From contig ML976672.1 of assembly GCA_010015655.1 (NCBI GenBank), positions 1 to 47,380 on the forward strand: a stretch of 47,380 nucleotides of DNA, given 5' to 3'. Each line of letters starts with the position of its first letter. Within the stretch, counting starts at the first letter, position 1. The notes under the pieces are model-generated. The model saw only the letters and a program-made list of their open reading frames with translations, was not told where the DNA came from and did no database searches. This DNA comes from Bimuria novae-zelandiae CBS 107.79 (lineage: Eukaryota; Ascomycota; Dothideomycetes; Pleosporales; Didymosphaeriaceae). The translations under genes and the position numbers were made by a program. Positions 20,007-33,400 of the stretch are shown here, piece after piece.

Positions 20007-23000
20007 TAAGGTATTAACTTACGAAGGAGCGATAGTTAGGGAAATAAGAAGATAGCCTCTTTATTTATAATTAAACTCTAGTTATTAGGAGTTTATAAAA
20101 ATATAATATAATATTTTTTAAGCAAGATTCAAGCACTTATTAACTATTAAAACACTTTGTAAACTCTACTATAAAGAATAAGAGGACTAATTAAAAAAAA
20201 TAAGTAAGCGCTAAGAATCTCGAATAATATAATAATACTCCTAAAAGATATGAGGTACGAATTAGTTACTAAAAGTAGAGTAATAAATAGAGCTACTAAA
20301 GAGATTAATTGTACAGCTTATCTTAAACTAAGCAAAATGTCACTATCTTAAGATTTCTAATTTAGCCTATTTTAATAACGAATAACGGGAGTACCGCCGC
20401 TTTAAGATAGTAATGCGATATAAGCTCTTAGAGGATATAGACTACTTTAGAAATATAATTAAATATATTATTAGTTAATTAATAAGACGTGTAGCGATGG
20501 TGGGAATTGTATACCTAGACTACTATTTAGAATATACTAAAGCTAACCTCTAGGAGTTACTAAACTATAACTTTTATAATTATTTAGTAAAAGGAATTGC
20601 GCGTAACCGCTTATTTATAATATAATAAAGGAACTAGAAGTTTAGTAACTTTAACTTTAACTTTAATAACTACGCTATAGATGCTAACGAGTATAGTTAA
20701 GAAATTCTAAAGAATTTATACTTTTAGAGCCTTTATAATAATTTATAGGACTAAATAATTATAGTAAATATAAAAAATAATTAGGATCTGCAAGGGGTCC
20801 AGAAGAGAGTTAATAAAATAAAAGAAAACCTTTTCTAAAATAAATTATAGCTACTAAAGTTTTCTACAAAGAGGAGGGCGCTAGACAAGAATGATTAGGA
20901 ACTTACCTAAGCTAACCCTAAAAGGATATCTAGCTAACAAAGCTAAAATTAAAGACACTAAGTAATAGATAGAGCTATAGGACATAGGTCTAGGAACACC
21001 TAAAAACAAGCTATGTAGGTGTCATGCAAGATAATAGAAATCTGTAAACGGAATAATTCCTATTTTTATTATAGAGATATAGAACACCGCGTAAAGTAGT
21101 AAAAATTTTACTTATTATAAAGCAAGTATAAGTTCGCACTACTATACCTACTACTGAAAAATCCTCTAATAAATAGTTTTATATAGCCTCTATTAATTTA
21201 GAAAACTAAATTCTTTTAGTAATAGTCGCCGCCAGGCGGCAGAAGTAGAAAAATGGTAAAAAATTAAATTTTAATAAATTTTAAAGGCTACAGCTAGACT
21301 TAACACTAGTAATAATATAGTCGATTATTAATAATATTATATTTATATTAGAATATTTTGTTAATAAAAGCCTACTTATAGCGCAAAAACCTACCCTATT
21401 TATAAAAGATTATTAGTATTAAAGGCATGCGACTCTTTGTACGCAAAGTAGTCTTATTAGAAATAAATATTAATACCAATATAGCACTAATATAGATATA
21501 TATCTAATATAATAACAGGTTGTACAATCTAATCCTTAGCGTAATCTAGATAGAGAAGAATAGGGTTAATCTAGACCTAGTAAAGTAATTAATTTAAATT
21601 AGAAGTGTAGGCACCTATATCCGTAACTAAAAAAAGAAAAAAAACTATTAATAAAGTCTTAAGGGGTATTAGCTATAGCCTTTATAGCCCTTAATTAGCG
21701 TATTTAATGCCTAGGAAACAGGACTAAGGTGTTTTCTATATTAATAAAGGATATATAGAAGGCGTTAACCTCTAAGCTAAAGGTAAACTTATAGAAGTTA
21801 TTACTTAAAGCTTTTAAAGACTTATAGCGTATCTTTTGCAGGGAATAAGCTGATAAGCTCCCTCCGTATCGTGGACCTAGAGTAGATTTTTCTATCCCTC
21901 TTGTAGAAAAAGATAGCGAGACCCCGAAGATCCCCTATAGCCCTCTATTTAATATGTCTCGTAAAGAGTTGTTCGACCTTTAAAAAGAGCTTATTAATTA
22001 CTTAAATAAACGCTTTACTTAAGTAAATAAGTCTAGTACTACTGCCCTCGTATTATTTACTAAGAAACCTAGTAGAGGACTACCATTCTATATTAATTAT
22101 TAAGCCTTAAACACTATTTTTAAAACGGACTAGTACCTTTTACTACTAATTAGTAATACCTTTTAGCTCCTTATAAACGCTAAATAATTTAGTAGACTTA
22201 ATATAGTTTAAGCCTTTTATAAGCTTTAGATAATAAAAGGTAAGGAATAAAAGATAGCGTTTAAGATCTAATTTAGTTTCTATAAGAAGCTAGTATTCCC
22301 TTTTAGCCCAGCTAATGCGTTAAGTATATTTTAGCGATATATTAACTAAGTACTAAGAGAGCACCTTAATAACTACTACTTAGCGTATATAGATAACGTT
22401 CTTCTCTTCTCTAGTAGAAGCTAAAAATACTATAAAGAGAAAGTAGGTACTATAATCTAAAAGTTAAAGGCCACAGGACTATATTTAAATATTTAAAAAA
22501 ATTAAAGTTTTACATTAAACAGACTAAGTCTGTTAAATTTATAATAAAAGTTAATAAGGGCATAAGCGTAGACCTAGATAAAGTCTAATCAACTTAGGAA
22601 TAAGAGCTATTAATTTTAGTAAAAAGAGTTTAAGACTTTATAGTCTTTATAAATTTTTATTAAAGGTTTATATAAGACTTCTTTAGCATAGTAAGACCTC
22701 TTATAAAGCTTACTAGTAAAGGAGTAGAATTTATTTAGGAATAAGAGTAGTAGCACGTATTTAACTTCTTAAAAATAGCGATTTATATAAATCCTGCGCT
22801 AGCCTACATTAATCTTAAATAAAAATTAGTACTAGAAGTAGACACCTTTAGCTATTTAATTAGGGAATCCTTCTCTTAGTATAATAATAATAGAATTCTA
22901 CGCTTAGTACCTTACTTCTTAGCAAAGAATAGCATAGCAAATATAACTACGCTATCTATAATAAAAAGATACTTATAGTTATTAAATACGTAGATAAATA

Positions 23001-24845
23001 AGACTATAGATGTTAAGTAGTAAAGCACCTTATAGTCTATACTAATTATAAAACCTTACGTAATTTGCTACTAAATAAAGGTTAGATAAACGATACGTTT
23101 AGCATGTAGATATACTTATCTATATTAATATAATAATTATATATAAACTAGAGTTAGTAAACTTTAGGACAAACTATTTTTAGAGGGACTAAGACCTGCT
23201 AAATGATAGTAAAAATAATAAATTAAAGTTAAGGCAATTTACGCTTTTTTAAAAAAACAAACTATTAAAAGAAATAGCCTAAAGTCTTTTATTACCTAAA
23301 TACCTACTATTATAGAGGAACCTAACTATACTAAAGTAGATAGGAAACTAGTGCTTGCTTACTCAATACGTTCTAAACTACCTATATTAATCCTCTAAGA
23401 AGGTGATTATCCTGCCAAGCATCGTAAACTAGACTTTAATACTATATAGTAATAGGTAGAATAAAATAAAGACAGCGCGTATAGCAAGATAAAGGCCTAT
23501 ATTAAGGATAGACTTAGGAGGTTCGAATCTAGGTAAATTCATTTATTAGTATTTTAGAATATAGTATAGATAACTAAAGGTACCTATACTATAGGTTAAG
23601 ATAATAGGTACTAAAATTAGAAATTTTATAAATAAAGCTAATAGCAGTTACGCATAGTTCTCTAGCTTTAAAATACTTAAAATAAAAAAATATCTATAAG
23701 ATTATTACTTAAGACTACTTCTTCTTAGAGATGTCTAACTAAGTAAGGTAGTACATTAAGAACTATAATATTTATAGAAGGACCAAACTATAGAGAAAAG
23801 TGAATTAGGACTTACTAAAGCGCTTACTACTACCTAAATAAGCAAAGCAGGATATTATAATAGACTTTATTATTACTCTACCTAAGAGTAATAGCTACAC
23901 GAATATTATAGTAATTATAACTAGACTTAGTAAAGACCCTAGATTTATTAGTCTCTTAGATTTTCATATACCTACAATTATAATAGCATTATTTTAATAC
24001 TGGGTAGCGAACTACTTTTTTTCTTACTCTATTATATTAGACCGCGGGGGACAATTCGCGAGCGAATTTTAGACAACACTTTATAAATAAGTAGGCATCG
24101 ATCCAAGACTATCTATAGTAAAGCACCTAGAGACAAACAGATAGATAAAATAAATAAACTATATCCTTAAGGCCTACCTTTATGTATATTATAACTAGTA
24201 ATAGGATAAATAGATAAAGTAGCTTCTTATAGCTAGGATAGATAGTAAAGGACGAGAAGCTATATTATTAAAAGTTAGCTTATTTTTTTTTATTTTTTAG
24301 CTAAAATATTAAACTAGTTAAGAACGTAAGGACACGGAAATTGGCCTTAGAACTTTAAACTAACGCAAAGAAGGCTATAACAATAATAATAAAAAAGTTT
24401 AAAAAGGGGTTTAACTTTACTTAGGTAGAAATAATAATAGCCTAATAAGAATAAGAGCGTCTAGTAATCTATTAACGTAAAAATACTCTAATTTAAAAAA
24501 AAAAAAAAAAAAAAAAAGGAGATAAAGAATAGCTAAAGTATAAAAACTACTTCTAAAATTAACATTTAAGTAAAAAGGTTAACTAGAAGTAAAAAAAGTT
24601 TACTATAAAAAAGGTAATAAACTCTTACGTAGTAGAACTAGATATCCCGCTATACTTGCACCTAAGGTTTTACGTAAATAGGCTAAAATTAGTCTTGTTA
24701 AATCCTCTCCTTAGCTAAATTACTAATAATGCTTAGCCCGAAGCAGTTATAGCAAAGAGAAGGAAAAGAAGTATAATATAGTTAATATATATAAAGAACA
24801 TTAGTCCTATAGAGGCAAAAAAGTAGAATATCTAGTATAGTAAGA
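20007..24845 (+). pseudogene. Ch1 gag-pol (Ty3/Gypsy chromovirus), heavily RIP-mutated
   Basis: Gag is probably in 20250-20850 but is too decayed to define. Reverse transcriptase lies at about 21880-22470: IPYSPLFNMSRKEL, then LALNT-like and SRLNIV segments and YIDNVLLFS (22386-22412) for the usual YIDDVLIFS. RNase H is at about 22790-23080. Integrase is at about 23690-24260 (DFIITLP near 23865, IIVIITRLSKD, LDRGGQFASEF near 24035). A run of 23 A (24495-24517) follows. A further stretch ELDIPLYLHPRFYVNRLKL leads to a chromodomain start RGKKVEYLV (24805-24842). Nearly every fourth to tenth codon is TAG or TAA. No protease motif was seen with confidence. Confidence 0.85.
24495..24517 (+). repeat. 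23-base A homopolymer
   Basis: Uninterrupted run of A in the Ch1 pol region between integrase and chromodomain. Confidence 0.9.
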
Positions 24846-24847
24846 AA

Positions 24848-25054
24848 ACTACTCTTAATGTCCGTACGCAGCAGCGTTACGATCGGAATACTAGTTATCG
24901 CGCGAGAAGGATGTGCGTGCACGTGCGTGAACAGCCGTGCGCGAACATGTACATATTCTCCTTTTCGTCCGGACGAAGAACAAGACAAGCAAGAACCAGA
25001 TGTTATTGCCCACCCCTACCATCCGTACGCTGTGCACACCGTACACTACTCTTA
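24848..25054. other. Unmutated insertion inside the Ch1 chromodomain
   Basis: ACTACTCTTA occurs at 24848-24857 and again at 25045-25054, bracketing about 190 bp of GC-normal sequence (with the direct repeat TCCGTACGC inside). The flanks on both sides are RIP-mutated chromodomain sequence: RGKKVEYLV to the left and EPIQYLKNLEIL (25097-25132) to the right. In other chromodomains here these halves are about 10 codons apart. No coding family is recognised in the patch. Confidence 0.55.
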
Positions 25055-25096
25055 CTCTTACTACTTAAGTGCTTATCCCATAAGTAGCTAGCTAAA

Positions 25097-25140
25097 GGAG
25101 CCCATTCAATACTTAAAGAACTTAGAAATTTTGTAAGAAT
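25097..25140 (+). pseudogene. Ch1 chromodomain, C-terminal half
   Basis: Codes EPIQYLKNLEIL followed by TAA, the usual end of a chromodomain (WEPI-NL). It belongs with 24805-24842. Chromodomains of chromoviruses guide integration to modified histones. Confidence 0.65.
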
Positions 25141-25568
25141 ATTAACTAACCTACTACTTTAGACTATGAAGAGAAGTTTACTAAAATATAATAAAATTAT
25201 AATAGAAAACTCTTACTAGGATTCTACTGTAATATCCCCTAAATTAGCTTTTATTAGGGCCTAAAGGAGACTCTATAATACCTGCCTTACTAAGTTAAAA
25301 ATCCTAGCTAGATAAAGGTGTCTAAAATAAGGGCAGGAATAAGATTATTAGGGGATAAAATTAAGTATTAAGGAAAGAAGGTAAGATAGAATTTAAAAAA
25401 AAAAAGTAACTTAAAAAAACCTTAGAACTACGAGGGATAATAAAGGAATAAAATATTTTTATAATAATAAAAAATAACCCTTATAAAGGAAAGAGCTCTT
25501 AGAGGCAAACGAAAAATAAGAAAAAGAAAAGAACTAGATAGAAAGGGCATTTTTAGCTACTAAAGAAA

Positions 25569-26750
25569 TAGTAAAACTCTTTTTAATAATGTCTAGATCT
25601 TCTTCTTCGCATTCTAATATACTACCAGGGTTAAGGAAGCTAATATCATCCCTACTTAAGTACTTTTTAATTATAATAGCCTAAAGCTACTAGTATAAGC
25701 CCTAGTAGGCTTAAGTAGGCATATTAGCTCCCTCAAGGATATTATTTATTACCTAAAGACTATTTATTATAATACCATTATCTATTATCACGAACTTACT
25801 AAAGAGCTATATAATGTTAGTCTTAGAAGATAGCTTTAGTATATAAAAAGAACTTATAGAAAAGTTCTGCTACTTTTAATAAAATACTTTAAAGTTAGTA
25901 GTATAAACTTAAAAAAGGTTACCTTAGAAGTTTTTTAACCGCGATAGTAATACGCTCTAAGAGCTGAATAGTTTTAAAAAAAAGTAATAGGGCCTAAAGT
26001 AGTAGTAGACTTACTTTTAAAGGAGGTATAGTAATTAATAATAATAACCTTATAAGCAGAATAGAACGGGTTAAAAATAGGCCTTTTACTTTTATCTACT
26101 TTTTAAAACCTTATTTATAAGTTAGTTTATACTAATAACTATAATATCGTCGAACTCTTCGTGGCTAACTTTATTAAGGGTATGCTAAATCTAAGTAAGG
26201 GAAAAAGTTAGTAAAGCATACTTGTCTAGTGTACATAATAAGCTTATAGGTATAGCACTTTTCGCAGGACACTATCTTGCCTACTAGCATCTACTAATAG
26301 CCGCGTTTATAAGTAATATAATTAATGTACTAGTGCTTAATTATCGCGAGTAGTAGGATTAGGCCTTAAAAGCTAAGCTTATTAAGTTAGCGAGTGCGTA
26401 TACCTAGGCTAATAAAGAACTAAGAAAAAAGTTAGAAGAGTAAAGAGGCAAGTTAGACGGTAAGAAAAAGTAAAGAAAGTATAAAAGTAGGTCTAGAACT
26501 TACTTTGCGAGCTTTAAAAAGACTAAACTTCTTAATAAGCTAGCTAAGAAGAATTACGCTAGCGTCAAAAATAGTAATTTTATTTTTAAATAGTTTAGTC
26601 TTTTTAAGTTAGTAGCTAAGAAACTAGAACAATGACAAGGTTTATTTTATTTTATTATTAAAATTAATAGCACGCTTTTAACACTTAAAACTCTTTGTTA
26701 CGTGGCTATTACGCGACGGACCAGTTATTTTATTTAAATATAAAGAGAAA
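25569..26750 (+). pseudogene. Unassigned coding region downstream of Ch1 pol
   Basis: ATG at 25569 begins MSRSSSSHSNILPGLRKLIS. The same strand keeps protein-like stretches to about 26750: NFIKGMLNLSKGKS near 26170, LLASTNSRVYK near 26280, and a Lys/Arg-rich segment near 26400-26560 with many TAG/TAA. It lies between the Ch1 chromodomain and the polypurine-like tract before 27081, so it could be an extra Ch1 gene or part of another inserted element. Family not recognised. Confidence 0.35.
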
Positions 26751-27080
26751 CTAGATTATAAAGTTAAAAAAAACTAAGCTAGAAGTAAGACGCTATAGCG
26801 CACGAAGTTAAGATAAAAAAAAGAAAATATAAAATATTAAAGTTCAGAAGCTAGGCGAAAAGTAATTTTATATATAAAATAATAAGTAACCGTACTAACG
26901 CGAATATACTATTATAATAACTACTTATAGCAAGAATATAAAATTAGACACGCCAGAATAGAACTAGTAAAAGGTTTATAATAGTAAGAAGATCGTACGT
27001 AGATAATAAAATAATTACAAAGCTATATAGTAAGATAAGACGTAAATATTTTTCTTTATCCTTAATAGAGAGAAGAGAGG

Positions 27081-27604
27081 TATATAATAAGCTACGCCTA
27101 GTTATTACCTTAGATCCTTAACCCTTAGTTATGCGAACCTTAAATATAAAAGTTTAACGCTTAAAACTTAACTTTAGACTTTTTATTACATTTATATGTA
27201 TTCTTTTAGCATCATTGGCTCCTTAAGGACCTAGCCCATTAAATAGGTTAGCCAGGGTCACGTAACTATAATCCGCCAAGAATAAGCTTTAAGGTTAGAT
27301 TAAGAGTAATCCGCTAAGGGGAAGGGCAACCGTTAGATTACCTAAGTATAGAGGAAGAAATAGACTAGTATATTCTATAATATTTTTTCTTAAACTATTT
27401 CTTTTTTTATAGTTAACTTATATATCTTTTGTACGAGTATATTTTTTATATAAATTAATAGTTATCTTATTTATAATAAGATTAGATTATATAGCGATGC
27501 GCTAAGTTGTCGTATTAACTTATACTATTATATAATTTATAAAGTACTACTTTAGCCTTAATACCTTAACTTAGATTAAACTAAGGTGTAAACGCCTTAT
27601 AATA
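27081..27604 (+). repeat. LTR between Ch1 and Ch3 (long subfamily)
   Basis: 524 bp from TATATAATAAGC to CCTTATAATA. A purine-rich tract (AGAGAGAAGAGAGG) sits directly before it, as for a 3' LTR. A gag frame starts 22 bp after it, as for a 5' LTR. Compared with the Ch3 3' LTR it has about 125 extra bases in the first third; the rest aligns. Confidence 0.8.
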
Positions 27605-27625
27605 CTTTAACTATCTTATAGTATA

Positions 27626-28003
27626 ATAGCTAGACTAAGCACGATCCTAGTTACCCTAATAGCTACGCCTGCTACTACCCTAAGCCTGCTAGCTCTTATG
27701 GCGTAGAGCGTAGCTACTAAATAAGTAAAGCAAATTAAGGGGCTATAGAAGCTTATAGAATAATTAACTAGTTAGGTTATAGTAACCCCTAAATAGTGAC
27801 CTAAGATACCCTTCTCTAACCCCTATAATAGATTAATAGGACTAGGAACGTTTCTTACTAAGATAAAATTATATATCTATTATAACTAAAAGAAGCTCTT
27901 AATGGAACAGAACAAGATCCTAGTAATAGGCGTAAATATAAAGGATAAGGCTAACTAATAGATACACCCTATAACGAAGTAATATCTAGAACACGACGAC
28001 GAC
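27626..28003 (+). pseudogene. Ch3 gag, N-terminal part, interrupted by Ch2
   Basis: The start reads ATA-GCT-AGA (27626), probably ATG before mutation. The frame codes RPSPATPIATPATT-like Pro/Thr-rich sequence, then PFSNPYNRLIGLGTFLTKIKLYIYYN and a YLEHDDD end, which looks like the capsid part of fungal Gypsy gag. It stops at the Ch2 insertion (28003/28004) and continues at 34776. Confidence 0.75.
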
Positions 28004-28433
28004 TATTAGGATCCGTTAAGACCCAACATGACGCGGAGCGGGGCATGGACACTTATCCGTGCGACTAGCCAAGATTCCTAACTCAGTCACAAGTCACGTG
28101 ACTAAGCCACGCGTCCCAGAAATATCGGGCGTCCCAGAAGTATCTTGGCACATGGGACTTTAGGATTCCTAGGACTCTTGGGATTCGTAGGACAAGTTAT
28201 GTATATAAGAACGCGATAGTAGTTTTCTACTATTATATTTAACTTATTTACTAATTTATTATTTAGATTTAACTTAGGCCCTCTTATTAATTTAATTATG
28301 CTATATATACTTTTAATACTAACGCCCTTTTAATACGCGTAAACTATTAATACCCCTTACTTATATAATTAATACTTTTACCTAAGAACTTATCTTAGCC
28401 TCTTTAAGACTAGCTACCCCTTAGGGCTTAATA
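28004..28433 (+). repeat. Ch2 5' LTR
   Basis: Starts TATTAGGATCC (TG-to-TA at the first dinucleotide), ends GGGCTTAATA. It is less mutated in its first 200 bases than the 3' LTR. Confidence 0.9.
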
Positions 28434-28465
28434 TCTGAAACACCCTTAATATAAGTATTAACGAT

Positions 28466-29480
28466 ACCTTTTTTACTAATACGATAGATACTAGAATAGA
28501 TACTCTTAAAGGAGTAAATATTACTATAGCTAGTAAAAGAATAAAAAGCTTCTATAAGAAGCCTAACTTCTTTTATAGTAAATATAATTATATGAAACTA
28601 TAGATCTTGTAACTTAACCTATACTTTCACGGAATAAAGAAAGAATAAGAAGATATAGATAAGACTATATTTACTTTTACCTATGTAAAGGGAGATGCCT
28701 TTAAATAGATTTATCCTTACGTTAATTAATACCTGGCCAGAGCTAATATAGCAGGCGCCGCTATAGATAAAATTATAAAAAATTATAATACCTTTTATAC
28801 TAAGGTTAAATAGTACTTTAAAATTCCTAATTAGAAAGCTATTACTAAACAAAACTTCTAATAACTTAGATAAACTTGTTTAGTAGCTAAATATAAATAT
28901 ATATTCCCTAAGAACGCTAAATATGTTACGTAAAATAATAATAGTCTTATAACTATATTTTATAAAGGACTAAAGTAATACGTGCGTAAAGAACTATTAT
29001 ATAGTAAAGTAAAGACTAATACCTTACCAGAACTTATAATAAAAGTAACTTAAATTAATAATAAATAGTGTAAACTAGAATAAGACCTACGCTAGAACTA
29101 AGATAAAAGAAGCCATAGACTACCCATAATAAAGCCTAACTATCGTAACCTTAAATAATAGCGAAAGAACTAAGCTAATTATAGTAACTAATAAATAAAA
29201 GAAATCTAGTACTACTAAGTTAACGAAATAGAGAAAAGGACAGGAAAGGGAAAAGGCTTTTATAAGTCTAAATAAGGACGTACCCTAGATTGAACCTACA
29301 AATAAGGGACTAGGGCGCGACTTTGCTATACATGTGGTAAACTAGGCCATATAGCCAGGAACTGCTGATCTAAGAATAAGGTTACTAGGCAGTTAAACGT
29401 ACTAATTATTAATAACAAAGAAATAACTAACAAAAAATAGCAGGTAGTAAACGCTACTAAACGAATTAACATTTATAATA
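28466..29480 (+). pseudogene. Ch2 gag with zinc knuckle
   Basis: The frame codes TDT/IDTLKGVNITIASKRIKSFYKK, LYFHGIKKE near 28620, and TYVKGDAFK-IYPYVN, typical of fungal Gypsy capsids. It ends in an intact CCHC zinc knuckle CYTCGKLGHIARNC at 29324-29365, which binds the element RNA. Internal TAG/TAA are frequent. The start codon is not certain. Confidence 0.85.
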
Positions 29481-30419
29481 AAGATTTAGAACGATTAGGA
29501 TTACCTAACTTATAACTCTACGAGGATACATATAAAGGTTTAGACAAGAAAGAGAAAGAGCTAATACATTAATCTTTTATACTTTACCTTAGCTAGAGCA
29601 AACTAGTTACTAGTAGGATAATAAATGTTTTTAACTTCTTAAAAGAACACTAACTAAGGGAAAGAGATTTTAGTTTTATAATAATAAAAGGATAAGATAA
29701 GGACTATAAAGTAGCACTACACTATAGTTACTGACCTAATCTAGTTAGTAAGGTAGCACGTAAATAGGCAGACCACCGCTACAAATACGAAAACCCTAAG
29801 AAGAAGTACCTAAACAAAAACCTAAACTACAAACTATAGTATAACCTAGACTACTACAAACCTAAGCATAGTACTATATAATAGACCCTTTATAGAGAAG
29901 ATTAATATACTTTTTATTATTAAGCTAAGAATATAACTAAATATATTAATAATATAGATGAGAGTAGTTTAACTACCCTATTGCCTATTATAATGTTTAT
30001 CTTTTAGATAAAACGCGAAACGTAATACTTTCTATACTTTAATTAAGCGCTAAACGAAGTACTCTTATTACTTGGTAATAAAAAATACGCGTTAGATATA
30101 TAGTAAACGTGCTTACACCCTAATTATAAGAAGTATAAGGACTAAAAAAAAGTATAGATTTAATTATTTACAAAAAGAAACTACGACCCTTAATATTAAA
30201 TTAGTAATAAGAAATAAAGGCACTAAAGTTTCCTAAAAAGAAAAGGCTTAGTAATAGCCTTAGGAAAAGAATAATAAAGGACGCTTTAACCCTATAAAGC
30301 TACTAATAAAGAAGATGTCTTTTTTAGACCTAGACTTAGGTAGGGGAACGCCTTTAAAGAAGTAAATACTACTAATAGTTAAGTAATAATTAGGCTACTA
30401 GTATAGCTTAAAAAAATAT

Positions 30420-33400
30420 AAATAAAAGCTATGCTAGACTTAGGAGCATAGAAAAGCTATATGTTAAAAAAGGCACTTAATAGAGTAGGACTCTATAAGC
30501 GTAAGAAGGCTATACCCTACGCTATCTATATTATAAATAGATAACTAATACCTAGTAAAGTAATAATTAAATATAAGGTTAAGACAACCCTTACAATCTA
30601 CAGATACTAAGAATTAATTACCCTTAAGGAAGCTAATTACGATATAATTTTAAAATTACCCTAGTTAAGAAAGTATAGCTTTATAATTAACTAAAAAAAG
30701 AAAGAGCTATCCTTTAAGCACTATAACTATATATTATAAGTAAAACCTACGTATTAATAGAATACGATAGTAGATAAGAGAGCTATTAATAATATAGTCT
30801 TGCGATAGCTAGTTAAAAAACGGGATATATCCTTGACAGACGCTGGCAGGAACCATCAGGTCACAGAGCGCAAGAAGATGGAAGACAGCACAAACCATGA
30901 AATTCTAGAATGTTACCAGGAATGGGATCATATGTTTACAGAGAGAGAGGGAAAAGCAACCCTTCTAGAACATCAATCCTGGGATCACGCGATTGATCTA
31001 GAAGAAGGGAAAACGCCACCTTTTAGACTACTATACGGCAAATCTAGAAAAGAACTCTAGCAGGGAAAAGAATTTATTAAGATAAATCTCGCGAAAGGAT
31101 ATATTAGACCTTTAAAGTTACTAATGGCAAGGCCTTATATAAACTATAAGAAACTTTACAACAGAATAATTAAAAATTAATATTTACTACTAAATATCTC
31201 AGAACTTTAAGACTAACTCTCAAGAGCAAAGATCTTCACGATAATTAATCTATAAAATAGATACTACTGTATATAAATTAAGAAAGGTAACGAGTAGAAG
31301 ATAGTATTTAGAACACGCTATAAACTATTTAAATATATAATTATACCTTTTAGACTTACTAATATACTAGTAACCGTTTAGGTACTAGTTAATAATATAC
31401 TACGCAATGTTTAGATATATTTATTATTACGTATATAGACAATATTCTTGTCTTCTCTAAAAACGAAACAGACCACGTACCACATGTACAGACAGTACTA
31501 AAAGCACTAGATAAAGCACACCTATAAATTAAACTATAGAAGTGCAAATTCTGTATAATAAGACTAGAATGTCTAGGACATATTATTATCATAGATAAAA
31601 TTAAAATAACACTAGATAAAATTAAATATATTAAGTACTAGCTAATACTAAAAACCGTAAAGAATATCTAAGAATTCTTAGAATTCTATAAATTTAATAA
31701 ATAATTTATTAGGGGCTACGCGAAGATTATAATACCTTTAATAATCTTTATAAAAGAATACACTATTTATATAGATAATAAAGTATAAAATTTTATTTAA
31801 ACTCTTAAAGATAGCATGCATTATGCCACCAGCACTTATCTACTTTTAGGATAAAGAACTACTACAATTTAAGATAGACGCAAGCGACCTTGCGATGGAC
31901 GCATGCGCAAAGCAGGAAAAAGACGGCAAATGGTATCCAATTGCATACTACTCACGAAAGTTCAACAACGCAGAAACACGATACGACGTACACGACAAAG
32001 AACTCTACGCCATCGTGAAAGCATTAAAGCACTAGAGGATCTAGGCCGTTAGCTACTTAACGCTAAAGATCTATATAGATTATAAAAATCTACTATAGTT
32101 TACGACAACAAAAGAACTTACACTATAATAATAATAATAGTTATAAACCACAGGATAATATAAGTTTAAAGTTATCTATATAGTAGAAAGAGAAAATAGA
32201 TAAGCAGATATGCTTAGCTAATAAAGTAACCTTATAAAAGAAAAAGTAAAGACCTACTCTATAATATAATAAAAAATAAAGATCGATTTCTTAAGCCTAT
32301 AGCGGAACTTAATTAACTCCTCGTTACTACACAAGAAGTACTAAAGGAACTACAAACTAAGATTATATAATAATACTACGATAACCTAGTGTACGGACAG
32401 CTAGGCATTGAAAAGATAATAGAACCTATCGAGTAGAACTATAGCTTTAAAAGAATTAAGGAAGCAGTAACTATATATATTTATAAATATATAAATTACT
32501 AACGCAACAAGCATATAACACATCTAAAGTAAAGAGAAATGCAAGCAATCTAAATACTAGTTATACTATAAAAAGATATTGCTATAGATTTTATTACAAG
32601 AGTACTAATATTAAAGAATCCTACAATAGGAATTAGTTATAACGCAATACTTAATATTATATATTAATTTACTAAATACGTGGAATTAATACTATATTAA
32701 AAGATAATTATGGCAAAGGAACTTGAATTCCTTATCCTAAATTAACTTATATAATACTATAGTATTCTAAAGATAATTATTAGTAATAAAGATAAATCCT
32801 ATACCTTAAACTACTAGACAACGTTTATAGCACTAATTAGAATAAAATAAAAATTATTAATAGCATACTATCCGCGAACAGACAGACAAACGGAACGTAC
32901 AAATTAAATAATTAAAACGTACCTACGCATCTACTGCAATGACCAGAAGAATAACTAAATTTTCCTATTACCTATAGTATAATTGGCATACAACAACAAG
33001 ATATTAGCAGTAATAGGATTTACAATATTTTATGTAAACTGTAAAGGACACCTATATCTCTTTAATTAAATATGTCCTATAATAATTAGAACAGAAAAAG
33101 TAATTAATACAGTAAAAACTATAAAGATGACATATGCATAACTCTAAAAGAATTTTAAAAAAGCTTAATAGTAAAGTATTTCCTATATAAACTAAAAAAA
33201 GAAAAACGGCACCTTAGCTAAAGAAGGGGGATAAAGTATATCTACTTACGAAGAATCTTGGAACCTAAAAGAAGAAATACAAAAAACTAGACTATATTAA
33301 GGTTAGACTATTTTTTATTATTAAATAGATATTACCAATTAACTACTAATTAGAACTACTAACAGACGCGAAAATACATCTAGTATTCTATATAAACTAA

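Noticed and set aside
19577..27604. Reading 19577-20001 as the 5' LTR of Ch1
   Set aside because: It has its own perfect CATAG duplication on both sides, so it is a solo LTR, and its first half differs from 27081-27604.
28619..28852. 77-codon minus-strand open frame in Ch2 gag
   Set aside because: Low-complexity AT-rich shadow; the plus strand matches Gypsy gag.
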